This document shows, one piece after another, positions 12,170 to 25,900 of a DNA stretch of 64,000 nt. Origin of the DNA: Orthonyx spaldingii (lineage: Eukaryota; Chordata; Aves; Passeriformes; Orthonychidae); assembly GCA_013397795.1 (NCBI GenBank), contig VZTJ01006079.1, positions 248,001 through 312,000 on the forward strand, read 5' to 3'. The translations under genes were made by a program, and so were the position numbers. The notes under the pieces were generated by a model, which saw nothing but the letters and a program-made list of their open reading frames with translations, searched no databases and was not told the origin of the DNA. Positions within the stretch are counted from its first letter, which is position 1. Each line of letters starts with the position of its first letter.

Positions 12170-13349
12170 CTGATGTGCTGACTATGTCAGTGGACAAGAA
12201 AAGGGCTACAGATGTCATTTATCTGGACTTCTGTAAAATCTTTGACACAATTCCCCACAACAGCCTTCTCTCTTAACCGGAGAGAGATGGATTCAATGGG
12301 TAGACTGGTGAAAAAGGAATTGGTTGGATAGTTGTCCCCAGAGTGCAGTGGTCAATGGCTAAGAGTTCCAATGGACATTAGTGACAAGTGGTCTGTACTG
12401 GGTCCAGTGTTATTTAATATCTCCAGCAATGACACAGACATCAGGATCAGGTACACCCTCACCAGATCTTCAGGTGACACCAAGCTCAGTGTTGCAGTTG
12501 AAACACCTGAAGGATGGGATACCATCCAGAGGGACCTGGGAAAGCTTGACAAGCGAGTCCATAGGAATCTCATGAGGTTTAACAAGACCAAGTGCAAGGT
12601 GCTGCACCTGGGTCACAGCAACCTCAGGTACCAACACAGGCTGGAGATGAACAGATGGAGAGCAGCCCTGGGGAGAAGGACGTGGGGGTGCTGGTGGGGG
12701 AGAGGCTGGACATGACCCAGCCATGAGCACTCCCAGCCCAGAAAGCCAAACATGTCCTGGGCTGCATCCAAAGCAGCGTGGGCAGCAGGGCCAGCGAGGG
12801 GATTCTGCCCCTCTGCTCTGCTCTGGTGAGATCCCACCTGGAACACTGCATGCAGCTCTGGGGTCCCAGCACAGGAAGGACATGGACCCGTTGGAGTGAG
12901 TCCAGAGGAGGAACACCAAGATGATCAGAGGGATGGAGCACCTCTCCTGTAAGGAAAGTCTGAGAGAACTGGGATTGGTCACCCTTTAAGAGAAGATTTT
13001 GGGGTGGCCTAACTGTGGCCTTCCAGTACCTGACAGAGCCTACAAGAGAGATGCAGAGATACTTTTTACAAGAGCATGTAGTGACAGGACAAGGGGGAAT
13101 AGATTCAAACAGAAAAACAGTAGGTTAAGATTAGATAATGAAAACAATTCTTTACTGTGAGAGTGGTGAGGCAGTGGAAGTGGTTGCCTGGAAAAGCTGT
13201 GGATGCCCTGTCCCTGGAAATATTCCAGGTCAGGCTTGGGGGCTCTGAGAAACCTGGTGTAGAGAAAGATGTCTCTGTCCATGGCAGTGAGATTGGAAGT
13301 AGATGACCTTTAAAGTGCCTTGAAACCCAAACCATGATTCTATGATTCT
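12170..13349 (+). mobile_element. CR1 LINE fragment, 5'-truncated, with complete 3' end
   Basis: This is the longest CR1 copy in the window. CR1 is a target-primed non-LTR retrotransposon whose ORF2 encodes endonuclease and reverse transcriptase; genomic copies are usually cut off at the 5' end. Here the sequence enters within the reverse-transcriptase domain and runs to the CR1 tail, which reads AAACCCAAACCATGATTC and TATGATTCT. Coding content is broken by stops and frame changes. The middle part (12712-12900) is very similar to the copy at 50428-50617. It is a dead element with no sign of retained function. Confidence 0.93.
12204..13270 (+). pseudogene. CR1 ORF2 reverse-transcriptase remnant
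   Basis: RT motif A is visible at about 12215-12262 as YLDFCKIFDTIPHN. The SVLGPVLFNI block lies at about 12395-12420. The catalytic FADDTKLS motif has decayed to SSGDTKLS near 12470-12490, so both active-site aspartates are not preserved. Downstream are MRFNKTKCKVLHLGH (about 12575-12620) and the ALVRPHLE-type region in a shifted frame. The longest open piece is 12332-12715. Stops follow shortly after motif A. Recognition rests on knowledge of the avian CR1 ORF2 family. Confidence 0.88.
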
Positions 13350-16145
13350 CCCTATCCACTCTTTAGCCCAACCCCTGGAAAAAGCTCCCTTTGCCTAAAG
13401 ATACAGTAAGCATTCCTGTCTTTTGAAAGGTCAGAATTCAACTTCTGACCACACAGAAACAAATGTGCAATCTTGGATTTTTGTCTTTGCAAACACACAG
13501 AAGTTTTTCTGAGTCATATAGTATTACATACCAAGGAATTTGCTCCTGAGTTTTGAAAACCTAGATTTGACAACTTATACGAAAGGTACATATGAGAAAA
13601 GGCACTTAACTCAGCTCCTTTTCTTGTTGAAACTCTATTCTAAAATATACCAAGTCTCCATATATTTAAAAAATGCTTAAATAGTTAGAGACTCTGGTGC
13701 CATCTCAACTTTAAATAACGAGAGAAGCATATACCTACCATGTTAGATCATGCTCAAGAAAAGAGGCAATTCTTGTGCAAAACCAAGGCATATCTCTTAT
13801 TTTAGACAGAAAAAGTAGTTGTTTGTCAGAGGGGCTGACATTCAGAAGTGAAAAGTAACTTTCTTGCAGCATGGGCATCCAATGTCTACCAACCACTGAG
13901 GAGACTAAATGTTATATGAGTATCATGCAAACACCTACTGCATTTCAAAATAAGGGAGAATTAAGAAAAAGAACAAATAAAAGAAAGATAAAGAAGCAAA
14001 CAAATACCACTCTCCAAAAAAAAACCCCACATACCTAACATTTTCAGTGTGTTTGAAAAAAAATTCTAAGTCAGTCTTTCCCATAACATTTCAACATTTC
14101 CCTTTTCATCAGCAAAAGAATTTTTACAAATCCTTTTTGAAATGAAAAGAAATTGAGCTACTAACTCTGGAGGCCCATAAATACTCTAATTGAATCCTAG
14201 AACTGCCTAACCCTAAACAAAGACCAGTATGATGGGAGTCTAGGAAGAAGGAAATTGTTTCCTTAAACGTATTTTGCCTTCCACACTGGTGTAGATATTC
14301 TGTTCTTTGCCTAGCAATGATCCACAGATATTTTTAATAATAAACTAATATATGGACTATTCCAAACAATGGAGACAAGAAACACAAACTTTTTTAAATA
14401 TTGCAAAGACAAGCCCAAGACTTTTTATTGTTCATTCTCTGTACTTCTTCTAATCCAAGTTTTCCAGAGAGCTAAATATTACATGTAGACTGACTTGACC
14501 TTTGGAGCAATGGGCCTCTTAGGTACTTCTGATGTAGCACGCCTCTCAGTATGAGGGAAAAAATATCACACTTGCAACATTACTGAGAACTAAATGGATA
14601 TAATTAGTTAATTTACAGACCTGGTACGCAGATTGTACTTCATGGCAGCCAAACCTAGATCCAGTTGAACTCCTAACAGTGTTCAGAAAACATGATTAAA
14701 TATATGATTTTCCTTTCTCAAGTACCTCAGAAATGCTGGTTTCTATGAAAGCTATAAATTTTGTAATACTGCATAAAACAGAACAATACTGATTCTGCTG
14801 CCCATGAGGGAATATCATTCTATCATCTAGGCTCTTCCTTTAAGATACAATTTATTATCCATGGAAAAAAAGATGACAGTATAGTAGTCTACATAGTAGG
14901 GATACCTATTTGCACTCCAAACAAACAGTAGAAGATCACTAGACAGTTTCTCTCCAATAATAACCAAGACTTTTGTTAAGTATTAGCTATTCACTTCCAA
15001 AGTAGGTCTGATCTATGAATTAAGCCTATGGGTCTTGAAAAGACAAGTCATTATGTGACAAGTAGGATAAACTTACTTTAGAAGCTAGTGTTGCTATTTC
15101 AGGGTGAAAGTATTCACTGTAAGCAGTTCATGACTTTTTCAGTTTGTCAGAATAAAAGGTTTTTCAGCTAGCACTTGGATTTATTCATACAGTTGAAGAA
15201 AAAAAATTATTGGAAGCTTAGTCTGTTCTCTTCTGTAGATTGTTCCAAGCATTTCCAGGAAAATTGAAGTAGTCCTAGCTTTCCCTCTTGCCTTTGCCAT
15301 TCCATATTTAGCTTCTCTTTGGGAAAAAAAAAAAATAAGACATTGGTTTTAAAATATTCCTTCAAAATATGAAAAAAACACAGTACAGAACTTGTCAGCA
15401 TCTTTTATATGGATGCATCAATCCACTAAATCTTAACTTAGAAACATCCAAACCTCCCCTTAACCTCTCCCTGTGGATGTTGGCAAGTTAGGTTCTGGTT
15501 AACTTTGCACAGCTCTAGAATAGCAACAAAGCTATGTTTTTATGTGTCTATGTATTTCAGAAATTGTTTTGCTCATACGACAGTCCATAAACTGTAATTA
15601 ACATGTACAACTGAAAAAGAGGAAACCCAGACTCCTTGATGATATATTATTTTGTGGTTTCATGTATTAGGGTGTTTTATTTATTGATTCCTTTTCATCA
15701 AAATGTTGTTGACTCAAGTAGTCTAAATAGGATTTGTCTCAGTGTACCTGAGAAAAAAAGTTAATTGTGTTTTAGTTTTACTGCTTAGACCTTCTATATT
15801 TCTGGTGGTATTTTGAGATACCCTTGAGCTCTCTAGGACCTTGTTATAAACAAAACATTGCATTTTAAGTACATATTAAGAGCCAAAAAATTAAAGAAGG
15901 GAAATTTAAAATTTCCTTTTTTAGAAGAGAGTAATTGCTGTTGAATTCAGCAACTTAATGATCTTTGAATGAAACAGAAGATTGCTGGAATATTACTAAC
16001 ACTATGTCTGTACTACTTCAAAGGTCATCCCATTTGCTTTCAGCTACACCTAGCATTTAAACAAAAGAGCATGAGAAAACAATAGTGAAGGTCTAAATGA
16101 CCCAAAAGGAATTTAATTTTGAAGTTTGCTACAGCTGAGCCCATT
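13350..16145. other. AT-rich non-coding stretch, no element recognised
   Basis: Nothing gene-like is seen. An A-rich patch near 13957-14060 and an 11-base A run near 15326-15336 are simple sequence. Confidence 0.5.
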
Positions 16146-17060
16146 GTCAGAGATCACAGAATAACAGAATCAATTAAGACTGGAAAAGACCTCTGAGATC
16201 ATTGGATCTAACCTTTGACCAAACACCACCATGTCAACCAGACCATGGCACTAAGTGCCACAAGCAGACTTTCCTTAAACACTTTCAGAGACAGTGACTC
16301 CACCACCCCTCTGGGCAGCCGATTCCAATGCCCAATCACCCTTTCTATGAAAAAGTATTCCTGAAGTCTAACCTGAACCTCCCCTGGCACAGCTTTAGAC
16401 TATGTTTTTGTCCTGTCACTGGTTGCCTGAGAGAAGAGGCCAACCCCCACCTGGCTACACTCTCCTTTCAGATGATTGTAAACAGTGATAAGGTCACCCC
16501 TGAACCTCCTTTTTTCCAGACTAAACACCCCCAGCTTCCTCAGTTACTCCCCACAAGACTTATCCTCTAGACCCTTTCCCAGCTCCATTACCCTTCTCTG
16601 GACATGCTCCAGGCCCTCAATGTCTTTCTTGTAATGAGGGATCCAGAACAGCACACAGCACTCAAGGTGTGGCCTCACCAGTGCCGAGTACAGGGGGACA
16701 ATGACTCCCCTGGTCCTGCTGGCCACACTATTGCTGATACAGGCCAGGATGCCATTGGTCTTCTTGATATTTTGGTCACAGCTGTCTCATGTTCAGCTGC
16801 TGCTGACCAGCATCCCCAGGTCTTTTCCACAAAACAACTTTCCTACCACTTTGCTCCCAGCATGTAAATCTGCCTGGGGTTGTTGTGACCCAGGAGCAGG
16901 ACGTGGTATTTGGATTTGTTGAACCTCATCTAATTGGTCTCAGCCCATCAATTCAGCCTGTCCAGATCCTTCTGAAGATTCTTCCTACCCTCCAGCAGAT
17001 CAACACTCCTGCCCAACGTGATGTCAGCTGCAAACACCGGGCACTTCAACCCAGCTGAAT
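16146..17060 (-). mobile_element. CR1 LINE fragment, inverted, with 3' end at 16146
   Basis: The plus strand begins with the complement of a CR1 tail (ATCACAGAATAACAGAATCA), followed by GGAAAAGACCTCTGAGATCA, the usual start of an inverted CR1. The body continues through text typical of the last third of ORF2. It ends near 17060, where the element is 5'-truncated just upstream of the RT active-site motif. The fragment is moderately diverged and non-functional. Confidence 0.93.
16208..17058 (-). pseudogene. CR1 ORF2 C-terminal RT remnant (inverted)
   Basis: In minus-strand sense, VFAADITLGRSVDLLEGR (about 16985-17045) corresponds to the FADDTKL active-site block with one catalytic aspartate changed and the frame otherwise kept. 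Further on are VPLYSALVRPHLECC (about 16640-16700) and VIGHWNRLPRGVVESLSL (about 16265-16340), near the end of ORF2. The pieces lie in different frames with stops between, so no protein can be made. Confidence 0.86.
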
Positions 17061-20000
17061 AAAATTCAAACTGAATGAATAAAATACCCATCTTAGTTAT
17101 CCTATGCTCAAGCTGATTAGTGATGTGGTTATGTACAACAACATGCTTGTGATTACATTTTTTGTTGTTGCATATAGTGCACAAATGATTAATATTATAA
17201 AAGATACCACACTAACCGATGCCACTGAAAATGCAAATGTACTTGGGCATCTGCCAGTACCAGCAAGCATTCAGGGTAAAAGACTATCAACTGAACACAA
17301 GGTGAAGGGTTTATGTTTCCAATATATTTCAAAATCGATTACAGTGAGCTAATTATTATATGATGCTTTGAAGTTTGCTCTTGAAAAATGCAAATTCCTC
17401 TTAGGACCTAATAAGTAACAAATACTACAATACCTACTTTATATACATAGTGTAGAGGCATTAGCAAGGCAGACTGCAATAAAATCAGGGATCTTGAATT
17501 TTATTAGCTATTTTAATGCAAGTAAAATGTAGAGAGTATTTAAAGTTTCGCTAATGCAGTAACACTTTATTGTTGTTATTATTGATGATGGCAGTGATGA
17601 CATTAACACGATGACCTCTTTACCCAGTGAAGTTGTATTTTTGCTACTGTCACTACAATAAATAAATCATTGTCTAAAGCCAAAACCTGATCTTGAACAC
17701 AAATTTTTCTGCCAATTCTAACCTCTTGATAAGTACATACACACATGAAGTATAAGTGTTAAAAAAATATATTTTAATCATAAATGTATTTATGGTCATA
17801 TTTTATGTTTTTTTGTTATTCATAATCTAAAGGGATTATGAATCATCAGGGAGCTGAAAACTTGAAAGAACAATTTTGTCAACAATTAAACACCTAGAAG
17901 CAAGATACTCCTCGAAGTTTTTTCAGCTATCTAAGTTGAACACTGTCTTTCTTTTCAACATTGAAATCTCCACAGCGTATTTATCCAATCTGTAAGACTG
18001 CCTTGAAGTACATCTCCCGGGTGAGGACAGTTCTGGATTTATTTCACACTCAAGAATCACCCTTATTAATAAATGAGATGTGATGCTCAAATCTGTATTT
18101 GCTGCACCCTTGGCACGTGAGGGACAAATCTCTTACCAGCCAGCTATGTCATCCTTTAGAAACAGGTCAGTGAAAGGGTAGCAATGGAAAGCATTGAAGC
18201 TGCTCAATTTCTAATACTGAGCAGCACAGCATTTAAAGGCAATATAAAACCAATTGCAAAACAGTGACAGGATACAAACACACAAATTTCATATTTCACT
18301 GAAAGTCAGGTCCCTCTTTCACAAAAAGTCCCCCTTTTGCACTTTGAGCACAGTTGCATGTCTTCAGCAAGTGATGCAGACAGCATCTGGGGCTATGGCA
18401 CTCTCTCTAGAGAGGCTTTAAATCCCATATCTGGAAAATAACTAATTTCCTGAGCTCTGTAATGCAAGACTATCATATAACAGAAATGAACATATCCTCC
18501 CTTTTCAGACTGTGAGTTTTTGAAAGCAAGTTTAAACATGGAAAGGATTTCAGGTTCTTGTTGTAGAATAGACAAAAAATCTATAACACTCCCTTGCTCC
18601 ATACTTTTCCTGTTGGCTGTCTCCAGACAGAAAAATGCCAACAGCACTGGATTTGCTTAGCAGTTATTTCAAAATCTGTTAGAGCGTGCCTAATATACTT
18701 GGCATTATTCTACAGAGAGCTTTAGCACTTCACTCCAGACCTTCACGACAGGAACAAGATACTTCAAAGTTCAGCTCTTCTACATCTGCTGTTTCTGCAA
18801 CTTACTGTGCAAATTACTTAAGATTACATGGAAAATATGAGGCTGAATTTTACATTTAAACTCTAATTCTCAAACCAGTCCCTTAACCATAAGTCAGTTC
18901 TACCCACATAAAGATACAGATTGACAAATAAAAATATGGAACTAGTCTAAATCAGTCAGTTTCTGCTTTAAGCACAGGTAAAAAACAATTATATTTTCCA
19001 TGTAGCTGTCACTCGCATACCTAGAAATAACAGCATACAGAACAAAAGCATTAAAACACTGCAATGGTTATTTTTAATGAAAAGTAAATAAAAATATCTC
19101 TAGTTCATAGACTGATACTAGAGACCAGGATTTAACATGTAGAGCCCCCCAGATGCCAGCTGGATTTGTATAGGCACAAAAGAAAAAAGAAGAATTACAA
19201 TAAAGGGTACTGACTGGAGAGATAAAACAATGTTTCCTGCACTGTGGTCCAGGGAGCACAATCAGCAATTTGTAAAGCCAGTTCTGCCACACCAAGGAGG
19301 CATCTGTCAGTCTGCAAGCAGGGATATGTTACACAGCAATAGTCAGGCCACAATTCTGTCATGCAACCCAGAGTATTTCTTCAATTAGCTAAACAATGTA
19401 AGTCAGGCACAAGCACTGCACTAAAAACTGCATGGCTGCATCCTTGCTGTCAAGCTTGCTTCAGTGCTTGTTCTGACACATGCAGGGATCAACAGTTAAA
19501 GTGAGAGTCAGAGAAGAGGTTCAGGAGGACAAAGTATTTTCAGTTGCCCAGCATTTACTATCAGATAAGCTGGAAGAGCACACCTTGCACCTCTAGCCCA
19601 CAAAACAGGCTAGATGGAGCATGAGTTATTGCTCCTTCCTCTCTATAGCCAAACTGTAGAGCCAAATACATCATATCAGGTCAGCAGGGTCTATCCGTTT
19701 TGTGCAGGAAGTCGGCAAGGAAGCAGGCAGTACACAAAGAAACACCTCTTCCAAGCCTGGGAGGCTGCAGGGAGGCCCCTTGCACTCCAGGATTGCAGAG
19801 TTTATCAATGAATTAAAGGACTTCCACCAAGTTTCCAGGGAAGCAGGAATAGAAGTCTGTAAAAGTTTCCCTGCCCTAAGTCCTCCCACAGATTTTCTCA
19901 CTCACAGGTCAGCCCAACACCCATACAGACACACCAGTGTGTTTTGCAGCTCCCTACCTCAACAATACCCCTTTCTGGCAAGAAGAATGGAAACCACCTC

Positions 20001-21925
20001 TTCCTCTGACTATGGCATAAAATTTTAATTTCATCACTCATTTTTCTGATGCAAGTTGTGATCAAGTGTTTGTAAAGCATTCTACTGCTGTACTTCACCA
20101 TTTAAGTCACACAGAGACTGAAAGAAAGTTCACTGAATGAGATGGCAACCAGAAAGCAGTTGAAGTTTCGCTGCTATTTTGAGGACACAAAACAAGACAC
20201 CATTTCTCAACACATCATGAATTTTCCAATATTTGGATCTACAGTTACTTGGCAGCAAGAAGATAGTGTCTTTTCTTTAACGGCAGTTGATCTTTGAAAT
20301 ATTACAAAAAAAGGAAGCTAAGTCTAATTACCCACTTGACCCTAAATTTAGGTCTGAGCTTTGAAATCTATGTTTAAAGATTTGTGTTTAGACCCATTTA
20401 CCTGAGTGTTGTTTTTCCTTTAAAGCAAGTGATAAATGTGCACATGTATGTCTCTGTCCGGAAGGTATATATCTATATAAATACCCACATAGAGTGAGAG
20501 TCACTGAATGTTTTGGGGCAGTGAGGGTTGCACATAGGCATTTGTGCATGTGCGAAAGGTCCATGTTTGAGGCCCAGGGTTGGGAACAAATGGTGGACTC
20601 CAAAAGAATCCACATTTGATTATTCCTCCAGAGACCATGAGTGATCTGATTTGTGTTGATTATTTTTTCCATTTTTTTCCTTGTCATACAGTAAAATTTC
20701 TTACCTGTTCTCACCACTATCTCTGATCTTTGGATTTCACCAGTTGTTTTCATGGTTGATAAAAAGATGTGACAGCCCAAACTTGACAGGTTTCTTGATC
20801 ACTCTTGAAGTTCCATCCTGCAGATAGGATCTCCAGAAGAGTGTTCTTTGAAAAGATATCCAAAGAAGTTCAGCCTACTAGGGAACATTATTTAAGATGG
20901 AAACAGTCTTGAATACATTTCTCTGTGCATTGGTACTCTTCACTAGATAAGTGTCCAAAGCAAAGAATCCTCTTTTCTTTGCTGCTCTTTGGAATTTAGG
21001 GAGGAAGCAAGTAGATAGATAAAGGTCATCTCTAGCTTCCAGGGAAAAGAAGAAAAGCTTTTAAGAAGCATTTTTTAAAGAAAAAGCATTTAAAAGTTTT
21101 TCATTATTTTATGTGCATAGGTGTTCTTTGGTTAAACCTCTTTTTAAATTTATAGTTTTACGTTGTGGTTCTACTTGGATCAAAAAATAATAACTATCAG
21201 GATCTTGCTCTTATATCACTTAGGGCTCCACATACATATACCAAGATAGAAAGTTCACTTCTTAGTTGATGTTTTCTTCTTAGCATTAGGGTATCAGAGT
21301 CTCTCATCTGTATGGGCACAGCATTGTCCCTATTAATTAACATGGTTAAGGATGACTTGTCAAGGTGGTTACAAGCTCCCTATCTCATTACTTAGCCAGC
21401 CCCATTCTCTAAAGAATAATAATTATCTCCTATTTACTATACATTTTACAACTGTTAAACATGGCTTTCAAAAAGATATTAGAAAAGAGCAGTATTTTCA
21501 GCTTATATCTTGAAAACAAATGATCAAAAATTCCGAAACTGCTTAACATGTTGAAGTCAAAAAATCCAAGCATTGTCAGATCTGATCTGAAATGGAATAA
21601 CTTAGTATGTCAGCAACAAATAATGTGGAATTGGTTGATATCTATGTAGAATTATGTTCCTGCCAAGAAAAAGATAAAATTTATATATTCCTTTTCTACA
21701 AGGCAACCACCCTTCTTATTAGCTGCTGATATTTTATTCTCTGCAGTCTACCTTTAAGAGTAGTATGTAAACAGTCCTTTCTGTTGTTGTTGGGTTTGGG
21801 GGTTTCTTTGTTTCCACTAAGTAAAATCCAAACTCATTCTCTTTTGCTGACCTACAGTATTTGAGTAGGAAAATATGGGAATGGTGTAAATTATATCCAA
21901 CATCTGATTTACACATTTAGCCTCA
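17061..21925. other. AT-rich non-coding stretch, no element recognised
   Basis: No exon, RNA or repeat family is recognised. A less AT-rich patch at about 19550-20000 has an open frame of 108 codons at 19702-20028 with no recognisable motif. A 130-codon minus frame at 20388-20780 likewise shows none. Both are treated as chance. Confidence 0.5.
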
Positions 21926-21929
21926 CAGA

Positions 21930-22947
21930 CTTTCTTATGGGTGCAAGTGTCAGTGAAGCAGAAAAGAGGGTAGTGGTTGGTGGCTGAAAGACCAGGTGGA
22001 GATCAGTGAGTTTCTCAGGGCTTTGTACGGGGATCCACACTGTTTATTATCTTGACTGATGAGCTAGACAGCAGGATTGAGTGCACACTCAGGAAGTTTG
22101 CAGGAGATACCAAGCTAAGTGGTGTGGTTGACGTGTCTCAGGAGTGGGATGTCATCCAGAGGGACCTGGAAAAGCTTGAGACTTAGGTCTATGGGGATCT
22201 CATGAGGTTTAACAAGACTGAGTGCAAGGTGTTGCAACTCGCCTATGGCAACCATTGGGAACAGCAGAGGCTGGGGATGAACAGATCAAGAACAGCCCTA
22301 AGGAGAAGAACTTGGGGTGCTGGTGGCTGAGAGGCTGGACATGACCCAGCCATGAGCACTCCCAGCCCAGAAAGCCAAACGTGTCTTGGGCTGCATCGAA
22401 AGAAGTGTCATGAGGCAGATGATTCTCCTCCTGTGCTCCACTCTGGTGAGATATCAACTGAAGTGTTGCACCCAGCTGTGGTGCCCTCAACATAAGGAAG
22501 AACATGAACCTCTTGGAGTAAGTCCAGAGGAGGCCCAGAAGAAGCATTTGAGGGGGAGCCTGGAACAGAAAATTCACTGGGGAGATCTTACAGCAGTCTT
22601 CCAGCACCTAAAGAAAGCCTATAAGAAAACTGGGGACAGAATTTCAGTAGTGTCTACAGCAATACAACAAAGGGTAGTGGTTTTAAAGTGTCAGACCAGT
22701 GGATTCAGCCTAGATATAAGGAAGAAATATTTTGTTATGTGTGTGGTAAAACACTGGAACCAGCTGACCAGAGAGGTGGCATATTCCCATCCTTGGAAAC
22801 ATTCAAGGTCAAATTGGACAGGCTTTGAGCAACTTGGTCTAGTTGAAAAATTCCCTGTTCATTGTAGGGCAGGTTGGACTAGATGATCTTTAAAGGTCCC
22901 TTCCAACCCAAACTATTCTAAAATTCTAGCATTCTATCATTCTATGA
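21930..22947 (+). mobile_element. CR1 LINE fragment, 5'-truncated, with 3' tail
   Basis: The element enters in the reverse-transcriptase region and ends with CCTTCCAACCCAAACTATTC and an extended tail of ATTCTA-type units (ATTCTAGCATTCTATCATTCTATGA). The orientation matches the copies at 12 kb and 50 kb. The stretch around 22340-22400 repeats their AGCCATGAGCACTCCCAGCC block, so all three belong to one subfamily or closely related ones. Confidence 0.93.
22045..22886 (+). pseudogene. CR1 ORF2 C-terminal RT remnant, longest intact stretch
   Basis: The active-site block is visible near 22090-22125 as RKFAGDTKLSG, where the usual FADD has become FAGD. After frame changes, a single open piece from 22386 to 22886 (166 codons) keeps the order of the ORF2 C-terminus: GCIERSV, LVRYQLKCCTQLW, GDLTAVFQHLKKAYKK, SLDIRKKYF and VVKHWNQLTREV. 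This is the best preserved protein remnant in the window. It lacks the catalytic part and is a pseudogene. Confidence 0.88.
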
Positions 22948-25900
22948 CAGCGTCCGAAAAATTCAGTTTTGGGTATTAATTGTGTTCTCTTGTACTTTTT
23001 TTTTACCCAGATATGACCACCACTTTCTATTCAAAAATATAATTAAGCATTTTAGGCAGAACTCATGCAAGTGTTCCTCACATCACACCATCTCTCTGAA
23101 ACTGGCTAACTTCTACACATAAAGATATGGTACACATTACTCTGGCTGACATAACATGATATATTTTTTTGTCACAAAAGCATGCAAGTTCTTGGCAAAA
23201 ATTCCAATTACTAATATCACCTTTACCCTATTTTACTCTCCAATTAAGTATTGAAGCGAAATACATTTCCCTTAATCTTTCCGGAAACATTTTGCTTATA
23301 AAGATGAACATTTAACAAGGTCCTTGTTGTCTGAAAAAACGACATTAGAAAAGAAGCAATTATGTAATTTTAACTCTATCTAATTGTGACCTCCATTTTG
23401 CTCTAAAGCTGCACATCTGTATAGCATTAGCCAAAGAAAGCAGAAGAAATTAACTTATGAAAAATTACTTTTATGTCTTTTGACCAGAAAAATATATCAG
23501 GTAAAATTGACAAGGTCTCATTTAAATTATTTTCTGCTCTCCTCCTTGATTAGGACTCTGGAATGAACATTCTGACTCTGAAACAACTCTTGGCACCATA
23601 ATTAGGAAGTTTTTCCTGTGCCCTTCCTTGCAGCAGTATGCTTGCATTGTCCGCTTCTAACAAACTGAATGTCAAGCCTCCAAAAGACCTTCATCCATCA
23701 ACGTCCTTGCCTTCTAGGTATCACAAGCTCCTGAAGTTAAGAAAAGTATTCTCTGTAGGTACTAGGAGAGGTTCACCAGCACTGCAAGAACAAGAATGTA
23801 GGCAGCTATGAGTTTCTCTGCTGGAAAGAAGTCTGCAAGTGTGAGGTTTTATTCTTTTAAACAGGAAACTATACTTTTCTCATGTATCATGTGTGGATTT
23901 CTACACTTTTTTTCAGTGAAATCTTCCTAGAGGTCGCTTCACATGCAAAGATGCAAGAGTAGAAAAACTTGAATGCATAATAGGTTCTGAGTCGTAGCAT
24001 AGTAATTTGAATTTAGTGATCCTTTGCCTATAACACTTTTGAATTGGAAATCACTGGCTACAGACATCCATTTGACACCATAGAGGCTGTTTTCAGAGCC
24101 AATTTGCAGTTCCACAGAAGTCATTGAGTCATTCAGCGCTGTTCAGATCATCGCTGAGTATGTTTCAGGTCTTCCACAAAACATCAGTTACTCTTTTGGC
24201 CATACATATGCATACACACTCGTGTGTGCACACACACACACATTTTAATAGCTGTCCAACTCAAATTGCCACGTCTTCAGGACATGTTTTCATTGTTGAC
24301 AATGATTTCCTTAGTAATGCTTCCTCACCAAATGATACAAAGGGAGACTTATAACATCTTTGAGTGTTTTTTATTTTACTGTTTGATTGTAATGAGATGA
24401 ATTGAACAAAATCTTCACAAGTACCTGGAACAGCTTCTCTGTGGATCCTAGCTCTTCTGAGGAAATTTTGATAACCCTGGACCTGGATTCATAAACATGA
24501 CATAAATACTGACAGAAACCTTGGCTGCATTGACCAAGAGGTATGAAGAGGACATGCAGAAAAATTATGACCTTGGATTTATGGAGAGCAACTTGTTCAG
24601 GTTAGATGAGATGCTGTGAGAACCTACCCTGAACCTAATTTGTGAAGGGATCAAGGACAGATGATTTGTTTTAAAGACCCACTCTTTAAAAGAAAAGGAG
24701 CACGATAGTGTTCCTTTTGGATGACCTATATTTCTTAGGTTTCTCACAGTTCACCTTTACTTTAAGGAAGTAGTAGTTTCTCTAACTTCAAATGAAAGTT
24801 TTATTACATGAGATATGCATTATCATTCTAAAACAGTTTAAAAATGCTATTTACTATGACTACATTGTTAGAATTAAAAGGCAATGTTAGTACAGACTTT
24901 GTTGGTGCATTAAGATTCTGTTATTCTTTGTTAGAACTCAAACTCATCTTTATATTTTCCCAGGTTTACTTGTGTCAATTCCAGAAATTGCAGGGATGGG
25001 ACTCTTACCAAATTAAAAAAAAAAACAACAAAAAACTCAACATGCATGAGTAAATAGGTCCACCCCATTTATACCTCCAAAAATGTTAATAATCTAAGAA
25101 TCACTTGAACTGAAATCGAGAACTTTTCGTATTGTGAAGTACACCAACACTAGTTACAAACAAACACTTCAACCTGCCAAAACCTGTATGGGGAACATAA
25201 TGTGAGACAAAGACCAAAGAAAGAAACTCAAATGAAATTATATATGCAGAATATTGAAAAGGAGACAAATATTTTTTATTGTATAAGAAACATTCACCCT
25301 ACAATTTTCTCAGTGAATCTGTATACTAAAGATATTTAATCTGATTTATAATCCCACTTTTGCACAAAATGGTGGGCAAGAAACCTAGAAATAAGTGCAT
25401 GTTTATAATTAAAAGAAACCAAAACAAAGCAAAAGAATAACACTAAAACCCAAAAATCCAGAAAGCCTCCTGCAAAGAATTTTTTTTCAAAAAATCTGGC
25501 CATAACAGTTCTACTTTCAATGTTTATGCCATTTATCTACCACTTGTCTTCTTTTCCCTTTCAGAGACTTGCTATTATTGATGATTTAGTGTATTGTTAT
25601 TTATAGCTTAAAAATCAAAATAGTTCAAGCACTGAAATCTAAAGCTGCATGAAATATGACTGCTTCAAACCCCTGAGGTTATAATATCATGAGAGATTAA
25701 TTTGAAAACAAAGACCAGCAAATATTAGAACTTGCCCCAGGAAAAAATAACATTTGCTACCAATTAGTAGCCTTTATTTCAAATATTTGCATAATTTTGC
25801 CTACAAGTCAAACTGTGGGTTCCTATAAGATAATGCAAGAGGACTATTTTTCCTTTCTAGGGTAATTCAGTATCCTACTATAAAGGTTTAGAGCTGTCTT

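Noticed and set aside
12470..12982. 170-codon minus-strand open frame
   Set aside because: It is the antisense of the CR1 ORF2 remnant; the same holds for the frames at 50097-50798 and 22209-22607 on the minus strand.
20388..20780. 130-codon minus-strand frame
   Set aside because: No recognisable motif, no clear splice or promoter context, and a length near chance expectation in 64 kb of AT-rich sequence.
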